Origin: Candidatus Thorarchaeota archaeon
Lineage (GTDB): Archaea; Asgardarchaeota; Thorarchaeia; Thorarchaeales; Thorarchaeaceae
Length of the DNA stretch: 29,553 nt
Direction: 5' to 3'
Assembly: GCA_004524595.1 (NCBI GenBank)
Contig: SDOA01000048.1
Coordinates: forward strand, 1-29,553
The notes beneath the pieces are model-generated. The model was not told where the DNA came from. It ran no database searches and worked only from the letters and a program-made list of their open reading frames with translations. The position numbers and the translations under genes were made by a program. This document shows positions 1-7,047 of the stretch, piece after piece; position 1 is the first letter of the stretch; every line of letters starts with the position of its first letter.

Positions 1-66
1 AAAAAATACGAGAACTCTGAACCTCCGAAAGAAACACTCCCTTCGTCCGATGATGCGTGGAAATAA
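1..66 (+). CDS. Possible 3' tail of an upstream gene (partial)
   Basis: Frame 1 is open from the first base to a TAA at 64-66 and encodes about 21 residues ending in SSDDAWK. The hydrophilic, Pro/Glu/Ser-rich composition is typical of a C-terminal tail. A second frame is also open to about base 92, so the choice is weak. No function can be given. The rest of 67-260 shows no coding signal and probably holds the promoter of the next gene. Confidence 0.22.
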   Translation, partial: KKYENSEPPKETLPSSDDAWK

Positions 67-260
67 AATTTCTAAAACTAAGAGAACTTGACTCGCTTTT
101 CATTAGACGTTCTAGGACTCTTGTGACGAATCTTGAATAAAAGGAGAAAGTTATCAGACAGATGAATTAAGTTAGATTATACATCAATCCTAGTTTCTCG
201 TAATTTATGTAGATATCCTTATACTCAAATTGAAAAATTCGAACTTGGAGCAAACACTGA

Positions 261-1280
261 ATGGTTGAAACACTCTCACTTGAGCGAAGAAAAAGACGAG
301 AGTCTTTGGCGGGTCTATTTCGAATTGACATAACTGATGCATTTGATATGGAGCTTGTTGAGGATATCCAAGCAGCTGCACCAGAGGTTCAGATATTACA
401 GATCAATGTCGTGGAAACTATTAATCTCGATATCTCGCCTCTAACTGAACTGAAGAATTTAATAACATTGAAACTATTTGAGGGATCTGAACTCGAAAGC
501 ATCAGTCTCCGGGGAATAGAAGAGCTCGATGCACTCGTTGCTCTTGAGATCAATATAAATCCAGAAATGAGTATAGAAGAGATTGACCTCACACCCCTAG
601 CAAACCATCCAGAACTCAGAGTGGTTACAATAGCATGTCTAACTCGAAATCTAAAGGGACTCGAGGTGCTCAGAACAATTCCCAATCTCGAATCAATGGG
701 ATTCTATTCTCTAGACATGTCAGAACTGGATCTTTCTGATCTCTCAGGCTGTCAAAATCTGGAGAGTATGTATTTTGGTGAACTAGGTCAAGAGAACCCG
801 ATAAAACCATTCTCACTTAAACTTCCTCGCAAAGTTCCATTGAAGATTGTAGAAGTTTCGGATTTCTTCAGTGAGGATATGGAATTTCAGGTTGACTTCG
901 AATTTCTTAGAGATATTGAATCAATGGATAGCTTGAGTCTGAGGAATTGTAATTTGACCTCATTCGATTTCACTAGGCTTTCCTCCCTCAAGAGAATAGG
1001 AAGAATCGACCTCTCAGAAAATAGAATAACCCATCTTGATATCACACCTATCCTAGATATTGCAACTTTTACTGAAAATGCTCTGGGAGAGCCCACGTTC
1101 ATAATTGACTCTGATGTGATAATTCAAATTGAGAAGAAAAGACAGGATGATATTCCAACGATACTCTCAAAGAAAGATAAAATTGTGGAAGAGCACAAAG
1201 GTAGTTATGCAATAGATTATGAGTTCGGTCATCAATGGTTGCGAAAAATACTTGATACACATTCCGTAGAATGGATCTAA
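261..1280 (+). CDS. Leucine-rich-repeat-like protein
   Basis: A 339-residue soluble protein with no signal peptide or membrane segment. From about residue 40 to 270 it shows recurrent blocks of the type L-x-x-L-x-N-L-x-x-L-x-L, for example around TELKNLITLKLF, LANHPELRVVTI, LSGCQNLESMYF and LSSLKRIGRIDLSENRI. This is the signature of an irregular leucine-rich-repeat solenoid, a protein-binding scaffold. The last ~60 residues are charged and do not fit the repeat. The ATG is preceded by GGAG at 247-250, ten bases upstream. Its partner is unknown; such repeats are common in Asgard genomes but not restricted to them. The next gene follows after 65 bases on the same strand. Confidence 0.7.
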   Translation: MVETLSLERRKRRESLAGLFRIDITDAFDMELVEDIQAAAPEVQILQINVVETINLDISPLTELKNLITLKLFEGSELESISLRGIEELDALVALEININPEMSIEEIDLTPLANHPELRVVTIACLTRNLKGLEVLRTIPNLESMGFYSLDMSELDLSDLSGCQNLESMYFGELGQENPIKPFSLKLPRKVPLKIVEVSDFFSEDMEFQVDFEFLRDIESMDSLSLRNCNLTSFDFTRLSSLKRIGRIDLSENRITHLDITPILDIATFTENALGEPTFIIDSDVIIQIEKKRQDDIPTILSKKDKIVEEHKGSYAIDYEFGHQWLRKILDTHSVEWI

Positions 1281-1345
1281 AATATGGACCTCTTTTGGAT
1301 AGAAATATTAGACTAGTTCATGCCCGAATAACTTGAGGTAGACAT

Positions 1346-1996
1346 ATGGTCAAATGTACGAATTGTGGGAAACTAGCATGCTATTCTGGGGACCTTGATA
1401 ATCTTCCAACAGATGAATTTTGTCCGATGCAGACTCACGAGACTGTACTTGCGGAAGCAAGGAATCTGTACGAAGAGCCTAAGAACAGGAGAGTTTCTCA
1501 GGAGTCAGCAAGAGTTGAAGCAACTGGATATTGTGAGTGGACACGCGTCCAAGAAACTATGGAATTTGCTGAAAGAATGGGAATCAAGAAACTGGGAATT
1601 GCTTATTGCGTTGGATTGAGACGTGAGGCAAGAACTCTCGCAGATATTTACACACAGAATGGATTCGATGTTGCATCGGTCTGTTGTAAGACAGGTAGTA
1701 TCCCTAAGGAGGAGATAGGTCTTAGAGATGATGAGAAGATACGACCTGGCATCTATGAATGCGTCTGCAATCCAATAGGGCAAGCAATGATTCTGAATGC
1801 CGAGGAAACGGGACTTAATGTGATTGTCGGTCTCTGCGTGGGACATGACTCACTTTTCATCAAACATTCAAAAGCTCTCGTAACATGCTTAGTCGCGAAA
1901 GATAGAGTACTTGCTCATAATCCAATTGGAGCTGTCTACACATCACAGTCCTACTATAATAAAAAACTCTATGATAGAAAAAAACAGAGTACATGA
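1346..1996 (+). CDS. DUF1847 family cysteine-rich metal-binding protein
   Basis: A 216-residue cytoplasmic protein rich in conserved cysteines: CTNC near the N-terminus with C12 and C26, then GYCEW, AYCVG, SVCCK, YECVCNP and GLCVGHDS. The blocks CNPIGQA, GLCVGHDSLF and KDRVLAHNP match the DUF1847 family, annotated as metal-binding and found in anaerobic bacteria and archaea. No reaction has been established for it to my knowledge. The many cysteines suggest zinc or an iron-sulfur cluster. The start is supported by GAGGT at 1335-1339, six bases before the ATG. It ends eight bases before the convergent polyketide synthase gene, so there is almost no room for a terminator between them. Confidence 0.8.
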   Translation: MVKCTNCGKLACYSGDLDNLPTDEFCPMQTHETVLAEARNLYEEPKNRRVSQESARVEATGYCEWTRVQETMEFAERMGIKKLGIAYCVGLRREARTLADIYTQNGFDVASVCCKTGSIPKEEIGLRDDEKIRPGIYECVCNPIGQAMILNAEETGLNVIVGLCVGHDSLFIKHSKALVTCLVAKDRVLAHNPIGAVYTSQSYYNKKLYDRKKQST

Positions 1997-2004
1997 AGTC
2001 TGAA

Positions 2005-3150
2005 CTAATCAATGATCTTCTCCATTAATCCAGCCTCTACAGTAATTCCAGGTCCAAATGCTGCGGCGAAAACATTTCCCTTCTTAGCTGGATGGTCTAG
2101 AATATCAGCTAGCACGAACATAATTGTTGTCGAACTCATATTACCATACTCTTCCATGATCCGATAAGAAGAGTCTAAATCCTCTTTGGTAATGTCCAAA
2201 GCCTCTTGACAACGCTCAAGAATTGCACGACCACCTGGATGGATTGCCCAGATGTCAATGTCTTCTTGTTTGATTTCAGAATGTTCGAATAAGTTGTCCA
2301 TGAGCGGTTTGATATTCTCTTTAACGATTTGAGGGACATAGACAGAGAGCTTCATCAAAAAACCTTGATCTCCAATTCTCCAAGCCATATCGTTTTCTGT
2401 ATCTGCTGCAAAACTTGTCGCAAACTTGTCTAGTATGAATTTGTTACCTCTGACATCATTATAATGAGATGAGATGAGAGCCGCAGAAATTCCGTCTGCA
2501 AAGATTGCATTCGAAACCTGTACATCCAACTCCTCTCGTTGTTGTATGTGCACTGAACAGAGTTCCACGTTAATGACGAGAACTCTGGCATCTGAGTCTG
2601 CGAAACAAATATCTCTAGCCATCTTCAATGCAGGAAAAGCACCTTGACATCCCATGAATCCAATGTTTGTTCGATGAATAGTTGGACTAAGTCCAAGGTC
2701 CCGTACGAGATAGAAATCTAAACCAGGTGCTACAAAACCTGTACAACTTACAGTAATTAAATGAGTAACTTTGCTTCTCTCAAATTCAGGAGTGTCATCG
2801 AGGAGTTGCTTTGTAGCTTTAAGTGTAAGCTGTTTTGCCTCTTTAATGTATAAATCATTCCTGACAGCTGTAGATGGTTCAGGTTGTAAAGTGGGTGTCT
2901 TTGGATAGAATGTATACTCCGAAGGATCCTTATCATAATCATCAATGACAGTATGTCGCTTTCGTATATGAGTACCTTTGTAGAGCTTTGTTAGAAATGT
3001 TCGTTTCTTCTCACTATCACCAGCAAGTTTAAGGAGAAAATCCAAAGCAAAATCTTGCGTGTAAAATTTCTCAGGATTTAATGTTACTATTTTATGAAGA
3101 TAGACTTTCTGGCTACTTGTCATAGACACACCCACGATTGTGATTTTCAT
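2005..3150 (-). CDS. Type III polyketide synthase (chalcone/alkylpyrone synthase-like)
   Basis: A 381-residue thiolase-fold condensing enzyme of the usual family length. All three hallmark catalytic residues are visible: Cys168 in GFMGCQGAFPAL, His304 in WAIHPGGRAILE and Asn337 in EYGNMSSTTI. The family signatures VSCTGFVAPGLD and AFGPGITVE are also present. Such enzymes extend a CoA starter with malonyl-CoA and cyclise the product to pyrones, resorcinols or chalcones, working alone as a homodimer with no acyl carrier protein. The starter cannot be told from sequence here. No methyltransferase, oxidase or acyl-CoA ligase sits beside it. The ATG at 3150 is used; a second ATG at 3123 has a weak GGTG element. 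Annotation as HMG-CoA synthase or KAS III is less likely, because those lack this exact GFGPG/CHN combination. Confidence 0.88.
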   Translation of the reverse strand: MKITIVGVSMTSSQKVYLHKIVTLNPEKFYTQDFALDFLLKLAGDSEKKRTFLTKLYKGTHIRKRHTVIDDYDKDPSEYTFYPKTPTLQPEPSTAVRNDLYIKEAKQLTLKATKQLLDDTPEFERSKVTHLITVSCTGFVAPGLDFYLVRDLGLSPTIHRTNIGFMGCQGAFPALKMARDICFADSDARVLVINVELCSVHIQQREELDVQVSNAIFADGISAALISSHYNDVRGNKFILDKFATSFAADTENDMAWRIGDQGFLMKLSVYVPQIVKENIKPLMDNLFEHSEIKQEDIDIWAIHPGGRAILERCQEALDITKEDLDSSYRIMEEYGNMSSTTIMFVLADILDHPAKKGNVFAAAFGPGITVEAGLMEKIID

Positions 3151-3188
3151 AACACAATGATTGCTTGGTAACTTCAGCCAGTTTCCAA

Positions 3189-3200
3189 CTTACTATAAGC
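3189..3200 (-). promoter_or_regulatory. Possible TATA element for the type III PKS gene
   Basis: On the minus strand this reads GCTTATAGTAAG, an AT-rich archaeal TATA-like element about 45 bases before the ATG at 3150. That would give a leader of about 20 bases. It is supported by position and composition only. Confidence 0.25.
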
Positions 3201-3308
3201 ATATCGACTGAGCAATTACTCAAAGATTTTTAGAATTGGATACGAAACACTGGTTGTGAGTTAACAATAATTTATTAATTTTGCCAAATCGAAGGATTAT
3301 TAATTAAA

Positions 3309-3323
3309 GTTACATACTGTAAC
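3309..3323. promoter_or_regulatory. Small inverted repeat (operator candidate)
   Basis: GTTAC-ATACT-GTAAC: two perfect 5-base arms around a 5-base spacer. It lies between an AT-rich TATA-like run (3298-3308) and the ribosome-binding site of the small gene starting at 3336. This position would suit a repressor dimer. The repeat is short enough to arise by chance. Confidence 0.25.
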
Positions 3324-3335
3324 AAGGTGATTATT

Positions 3336-3755
3336 ATGAAAACAATAGGTTACTTTGAAGGAACAGATTCTTCCCTCTTATCAAAAATTGTTGCAGAAGG
3401 ATTCTGCACAGTTCCATTGGCAAATGAGTGGGATGGTCATGGGAAAATTGCCTCACACATTGAACCAGGTGAAATCCATCTTATTATTAGCCATTTGCAC
3501 AAACTGCTCCCCCCAAGAGGAAAGCAAAAAGATACAAAGGAAGTACCAGTGACAGTTTCAATCGATGCATATAGAGGTTCTAGGCCTATTGATTTGCTAT
3601 ATCCAGCAAAGACATACAACATACCAGTACTCGTCGTTGTACCAAAAGAATATTACGAAAAAGCGAAAGATCTTCTCGAAGATGCAAATGAATTTGTAAC
3701 ACTTATTGATCCTGATGAGTTAGAAGAGAAAGTTCGGGCAATCTTGAAATTCTAA
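3336..3755 (+). CDS. Unknown small alpha/beta protein
   Basis: A 139-residue protein that I do not recognise. The pattern alternates hydrophobic strands and helices: MKTIGYFEG; EIHLIISHLHKLL; VPVTVSIDAYRG; IPVLVVVPKEYYEKAKDLL; FVTLIDPDELEEKVRAIL. This resembles a small Rossmann-like fold with a nucleotide- or partner-binding edge. There are no cysteine clusters, membrane segments or catalytic motifs that I can name. The start is decided by the ribosome-binding site AAGGTGA (3324-3330), five bases before the ATG at 3336; a GTG at 3327 lies inside that site. The gene is divergent from the type III PKS with a ~180-base shared upstream region, so co-regulation is possible but unproven. Confidence 0.7.
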   Translation: MKTIGYFEGTDSSLLSKIVAEGFCTVPLANEWDGHGKIASHIEPGEIHLIISHLHKLLPPRGKQKDTKEVPVTVSIDAYRGSRPIDLLYPAKTYNIPVLVVVPKEYYEKAKDLLEDANEFVTLIDPDELEEKVRAILKF

Positions 3756-3957
3756 ATAACTAGAATTACCAATCCTCAGAATCCTCTATAATTAGTGCGT
3801 TACACTCGAGTACCGGAAAAGTTTGAGACTGACAGAGGATATCGCACCCACATATATTGTGAATCTGTCATTAAAAGATAAGAATTCACTTCTCAAGATG
3901 AAGCATTCTGTAGAAAACTCAGAGATTATTAGTAGGTATTAATTAAAGACAGACTAT

Positions 3958-4872
3958 ATGCAAGCTTCACTTGGACCATACATCATTGGCATTCTAAGTG
4001 CACTTGCAGCGACAGCCCTTTTTGGAGTAACAAATGTTATCTACCGGAAAATAGACAATGAGATTAGTGTTCTCGATATTGCCATTACGAGAATTTGGAT
4101 AAGCTTACCACTATCATTTCTTTTTACTGTAACAGCAGTAGGTTCTGTCAGTTTCACTGTTCCCGCAGAATCAATGTTTCCTCTAGCTATCTCAATGATC
4201 ATTGGTATAATGATTGGCGATACAATGTATTTCCTCAGTCAAGAACGGATAGGAGTAGCTCGAGCATTTCCAATCACAATGAGTTATCCTTTTGTGGTAT
4301 ATCTAATGGCAGCCATCTTCCTTGAAGAGCCAGTATTGCTACAGAGGATAATTGGTACAGTTGCAGTTGTTTTGGGAGTGATGGTAATCGCACGAGCCAA
4401 ACAATCTGAGGAATCAAAGGAAATTGAGAGATGGAATATCAGAGATAGAAGAATTGGATTTGCACTTGCATTCCTTACGATACTCGCTTGGGCAGCAAGT
4501 GATGTGATATTCCAATTCGGGTTAATCTCCGTAGAGGCTGCCGATGCAAACTTTTTCCGAATCTTAGTAGCTTCGGTTATTTTCATCCCAGTGTTTATGG
4601 TCTCATTACGTGGAGGTCGAAGATTGCCAACCCGACGGATATCAGTCATTGCAATCGTAACAGGTCTTTTTGGAATGGGCTTCAGTCTAATTGCGTATAG
4701 TTATGCTGTCAAATTAGTTGGAGCTACAGTTACTTCAATTCTAATTGCTTCAGCACCAATGATAACGGCTCCACTCTCTGCTGTCTATTTAAATGAGGAT
4801 GTAAACAAATACGTAGCCTTTGGCACATTACTTACGATAATTGGTATCTTACTTGTGATTATTATTAAATGA
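3958..4872 (+). CDS. EamA/DMT-family transporter, 10 membrane helices
   Basis: A 304-residue integral membrane protein with about ten hydrophobic helices arranged as two homologous EamA halves (about 8-145 and 165-304). Typical marks are ALFGVTNVIYRK in the first helix, FLEEPVLLQRIIGTVAVVLGV at the end of half one, and YLNEDVNKYVAFGTLLTIIGI at the end of half two. This family moves metabolites, amino acids or drugs across the cytoplasmic membrane, often outward; the substrate is not predictable. The first helix begins almost at the N-terminus, so the ATG at 3958 must be close to the true start. It is convergent with the PRC-barrel gene. Confidence 0.85.
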   Translation: MQASLGPYIIGILSALAATALFGVTNVIYRKIDNEISVLDIAITRIWISLPLSFLFTVTAVGSVSFTVPAESMFPLAISMIIGIMIGDTMYFLSQERIGVARAFPITMSYPFVVYLMAAIFLEEPVLLQRIIGTVAVVLGVMVIARAKQSEESKEIERWNIRDRRIGFALAFLTILAWAASDVIFQFGLISVEAADANFFRILVASVIFIPVFMVSLRGGRRLPTRRISVIAIVTGLFGMGFSLIAYSYAVKLVGATVTSILIASAPMITAPLSAVYLNEDVNKYVAFGTLLTIIGILLVIIIK

Positions 4873-4961
4873 AAACGAGGTCTAGAAAGTCCATATTTAA
4901 GGATTAAATCTAAAAAAAGCGATTTACAGAATGGCATTAATGATTGAAAGAACTGAAAGTA

Positions 4962-4971
4962 TTTTTTTTTT
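4962..4971 (+). terminator. T10 run downstream of the EamA gene
   Basis: Ten consecutive T on the plus strand about 90 bases after the EamA stop codon, with no hairpin in front. An oligo-T tract alone is the usual archaeal termination signal. Confidence 0.4.
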
Positions 4972-5008
4972 AATATTAAATTTTAAAATGGAGTTTAATA
5001 CAAAGTCA

Positions 5009-5043
5009 GGAACATGAAGCTCTAATAAGCGAGCTTCATTTCC
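5009..5043 (-). terminator. Stem-loop after the PRC-barrel gene
   Basis: ATGAAGCTC (5014-5022) and GAGCTTCAT (5031-5039) form a 9-bp stem with an 8-base loop, flanked by GGAA/TTCC that could extend it. It starts about eight bases after the stop codon of the minus-strand PRC-barrel gene. No T run follows directly, so it may be a 3'-end protecting structure rather than a terminator. Confidence 0.4.
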
Positions 5044-5050
5044 AAGAGCT

Positions 5051-5725
5051 TTAAGCACGTAGCATACCTGGACTTGGGGGACCAAATCGAATTCTCGCCA
5101 TCTGAGTTTTTTTGTCTTTTTCATTAGCAAGACGTTTCTTCTCGCGCTCATATTCATTAAAACAAGTAGACTCCAGTTGAAATTTTGTCTGGCTAAAGAT
5201 GATGGAATCTCTGTTAACCGATTGGATTATTTCTGCAGGAGCAATCAAATCACAATCAGGTTGTGCGTGTATCTTTTCCAAGATTTCTTCGAAGAAACCT
5301 CCGCCAATAAGGAACCACATTGTACTCTCGTTATCAAACCAGAGATCTATAATATTCCCAATCTTATAACCATCAGAGTCCTCAATTTTTACTTTATCAA
5401 TTTTGGAGAATTTAATATCACTTTCAGTTAGGACACCCTTATCAACTGTCTTGAGTAATGAAGATTTGTTGACCTTTAGATAGATCTTGTCGGAGATACT
5501 TTCAATGTCATCAATTGAGCATACCGGGTCAATATCAGGTCGGATTCGTAATGATTCCAGCAGTTCTTCAATAATACCACCGCCCAAGACGAAGTACTTC
5601 AATTCAATATTGTTGTTTGACATATCAAATATTGCATCAATGATTTCTCCAACTTTTTCTCCGTCAGAGTCAATGACGTCTTTTTTTCTTATTTCGCTAT
5701 ATTTCATGTTGCAACATTGAATCAT
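5051..5725 (-). CDS. Tandem PRC-barrel domain protein
   Basis: A 224-residue soluble protein with two PRC-barrel-like domains (about 8-90 and 105-180) that are clearly duplicates. Both run DSDG-x-K-I/V-G-x-I-I-D, then a hydrophobic strand, then GGG-I/F-F/I-E-E-x-L-E, followed by a PD-x-D segment. PRC-barrels are small beta barrels that act as scaffolds in RNA processing, division (CdpB in archaea) and photosynthesis. The C-terminal 45 residues are basic and probably disordered. The ATG at 5725 has AAGGGA six bases upstream, which favours it over the ATG at 5707. A 10-base palindrome, TGTTGCAACA, lies in the first codons (5707-5716). The specific role is unknown; a cytoskeletal or division adaptor is one option. 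Confidence 0.72.
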   Translation of the reverse strand: MIQCCNMKYSEIRKKDVIDSDGEKVGEIIDAIFDMSNNNIELKYFVLGGGIIEELLESLRIRPDIDPVCSIDDIESISDKIYLKVNKSSLLKTVDKGVLTESDIKFSKIDKVKIEDSDGYKIGNIIDLWFDNESTMWFLIGGGFFEEILEKIHAQPDCDLIAPAEIIQSVNRDSIIFSQTKFQLESTCFNEYEREKKRLANEKDKKTQMARIRFGPPSPGMLRA

Positions 5726-5809
5726 AATAATCCCTTCTCGTTCTTCACAATAGTGAACTAATAAACGTTCTTATTAAAGAAATTTCCCATATTAGCAACT
5801 ATGGATATT

Positions 5810-5843
5810 AAAAAAAGAGGAAAGGAGCCCGTAGGAGGGGCTC
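5810..5843 (-). terminator. Hairpin plus T7, intrinsic-terminator-like
   Basis: Read on the minus strand: GAGCCC, loop CTCCTAC, GGGCTC, then CTTT and CCTC followed by seven T. The hairpin begins about 18 bases after the stop codon of the gene ending at 5862. It shares the CTC-plus-T-run ending with the hairpins after the two surface-protein genes. Confidence 0.55.
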
Positions 5844-5861
5844 ATCGAATGCTGCAATTGA

Positions 5862-6164
5862 CTAGTACACTTCTCGAGGGCTTTCACGGAGACGATCAGG
5901 TAACTGACCACCTTCTCCCAAGACCTCAAGGTCATGATCACGGCCATATCGGCCACCATCATTACATAAGAATCCGGATTTTGTAATACCACGTGCTTGT
6001 CGTTCTGCAGCACGTCGTGCAATCATGCTCATCCCAACAGGAACAGTCATGATGAGTTTCTTGTGACTTTCATCAATAGCAAGAAGTATGCTATCATCTG
6101 ATGAGTCACGTGTCGTCTCAGAAAATTGAGATGTGGTTTGATTAAACTCGAGGTAAACTGGCAT
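5862..6164 (-). CDS. Small conserved-looking protein of unknown function
   Basis: A 100-residue protein that I cannot name. It has a beta-rich first half (MPVYLEFNQ, then DSILLAIDESHKKLIMTVP), a central basic helix with the striking block IARRAAERQARGITKSGF, and a polar C-terminal tail. The arginine-rich helix followed by TKSGF suggests nucleic-acid contact or oligomerisation. It is considered real, not a shadow, because it has its own AT-rich promoter-like sequence (GTAAATAAAC on the minus strand), a GGAGG about a dozen bases upstream of the ATG, and a hairpin/T-run after its stop codon. Overlapping open frames on both strands have lower-quality composition. Confidence 0.55.
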   Translation of the reverse strand: MPVYLEFNQTTSQFSETTRDSSDDSILLAIDESHKKLIMTVPVGMSMIARRAAERQARGITKSGFLCNDGGRYGRDHDLEVLGEGGQLPDRLRESPREVY

Positions 6165-6248
6165 TCGGAATCTAGTCCTCCAACTGGCTAGTTTGTTTAT
6201 TTACTCAGCCTCGTGCATATTAATGAATCTCATGCGAGTTCAGAGGCC

Positions 6249-6962
6249 TCAAAGTAGGTGTGCAGTGCCACAATGAGCACATACAACTGCATCAGCAAAC
6301 TCACCAGGCAGGGGTAAGGGGGCATCACAATTCTGACAGCGCAATTCCTTGAGATCTGAACGTTGCTCTTGGGTCAGCTTCATTCTAAATACTTGTTCAG
6401 CAACATCTTGAATTGTCTTTCCTACTCTGTGTGCAGCTCTGGCAACGGCACTTCGCTCAGGATTAGATAGAGATCGAAGACCTACAGATTGGAAAAGACC
6501 ATCAATTGCTTTACCAATCTTCCCAAAGAAAGAACCTGCTTTGTAAGCAATGACATCTTGAACCTGAAGTTCCAATAAATCAACCTCTGGGCGTCCCGGA
6601 ATCTGGTAGCCCCGTTTCCAGTCTACTCGTTGTGGTCGTTTCTGTGACAAAATAGTGCTGCAACTTGGACATGTCAATTGGTATTCACTCTTACTGAACC
6701 ATCCTTTCTTTACCTTCTTTTCACCCACATCATACCAGCATCTTAGATGAGCTATCTTATTGCAATTAGGACAAGGAAACAAAAAGTACTTGTTAGGTTT
6801 TGCTTTAACAGAGCTCCCTGTATGGACCTCCATATATGCCAAATCATTTTCTGAATAATTGAGCAAATACTTACCACAAATAAAGCAAGTTCTACCGTCT
6901 AACTTTCGCATCTTCTCAGGTGTAATTCTCAATCTATACAGCCTCAAAGGAGTCAATGACAT
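6249..6962 (-). CDS. RING/PHD-like cross-brace zinc protein with C-terminal zinc ribbon
   Basis: A 237-residue cytoplasmic protein. The N-terminal domain holds eight metal ligands in the order of a cross-brace finger: C26-x2-C29, C64-x2-C67, x4-H72-x2-C75-W, C98-x2-C101 (C4HC3, as in RING-CH and PHD). A middle region (about 130-200) is helical, and a CxxC...CxxC zinc ribbon closes the protein (C209/C212 and C228/C231). Cross-brace fingers of this kind often act as E3 ligase or protein-binding modules; here that is inference. The ATG at 6962 is preferred: a TATA-like TCTTAAAAT near 7002 would place the transcript start downstream of the TTG at 6992. It is divergent from the phosphotransferase gene. 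Confidence 0.65.
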   Translation of the reverse strand: MSLTPLRLYRLRITPEKMRKLDGRTCFICGKYLLNYSENDLAYMEVHTGSSVKAKPNKYFLFPCPNCNKIAHLRCWYDVGEKKVKKGWFSKSEYQLTCPSCSTILSQKRPQRVDWKRGYQIPGRPEVDLLELQVQDVIAYKAGSFFGKIGKAIDGLFQSVGLRSLSNPERSAVARAAHRVGKTIQDVAEQVFRMKLTQEQRSDLKELRCQNCDAPLPLPGEFADAVVCAHCGTAHLL

Positions 6963-6997
6963 GAGGCTTAAAGAATCTTCCAGATAATACAATTTTC

Positions 6998-7006
6998 CAT
7001 TTTAAG
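6998..7006. promoter_or_regulatory. Possible shared TATA-like element of a divergent pair
   Basis: TATTTTAAG-like on the plus strand (CATTTTAAG) and CTTAAAATG on the minus strand. It sits in the 85-base gap between two divergent genes, at a workable distance from both starts (6962 and 7048). A single bidirectional TATA is possible but unproven. Confidence 0.25.
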
Positions 7007-7047
7007 ACGATAGAAGATTGACGAAATGAGTTATCAGTCATGCCGAA

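Noticed and set aside
3298..3948. A 12-base sequence TATTAATTAAAG found before two genes (3298-3309 and 3937-3948)
   Set aside because: It lies at different distances from the two starts (only nine bases in the second case) and is pure AT-rich sequence, so chance is the simplest explanation.
4924..5157. Minus-strand open frame downstream of and overlapping the PRC-barrel gene
   Set aside because: It runs through a T10/A10 tract and the 3' hairpin and is in another frame of the PRC-barrel gene; low-complexity translation.
5801..5986. Plus-strand open frame with a His-rich end (GHDHGHIGHHH)
   Set aside because: It overlaps the better-supported minus-strand small gene, includes the terminator hairpin and T run in its first codons, and the histidines follow from the base composition of the opposite strand.
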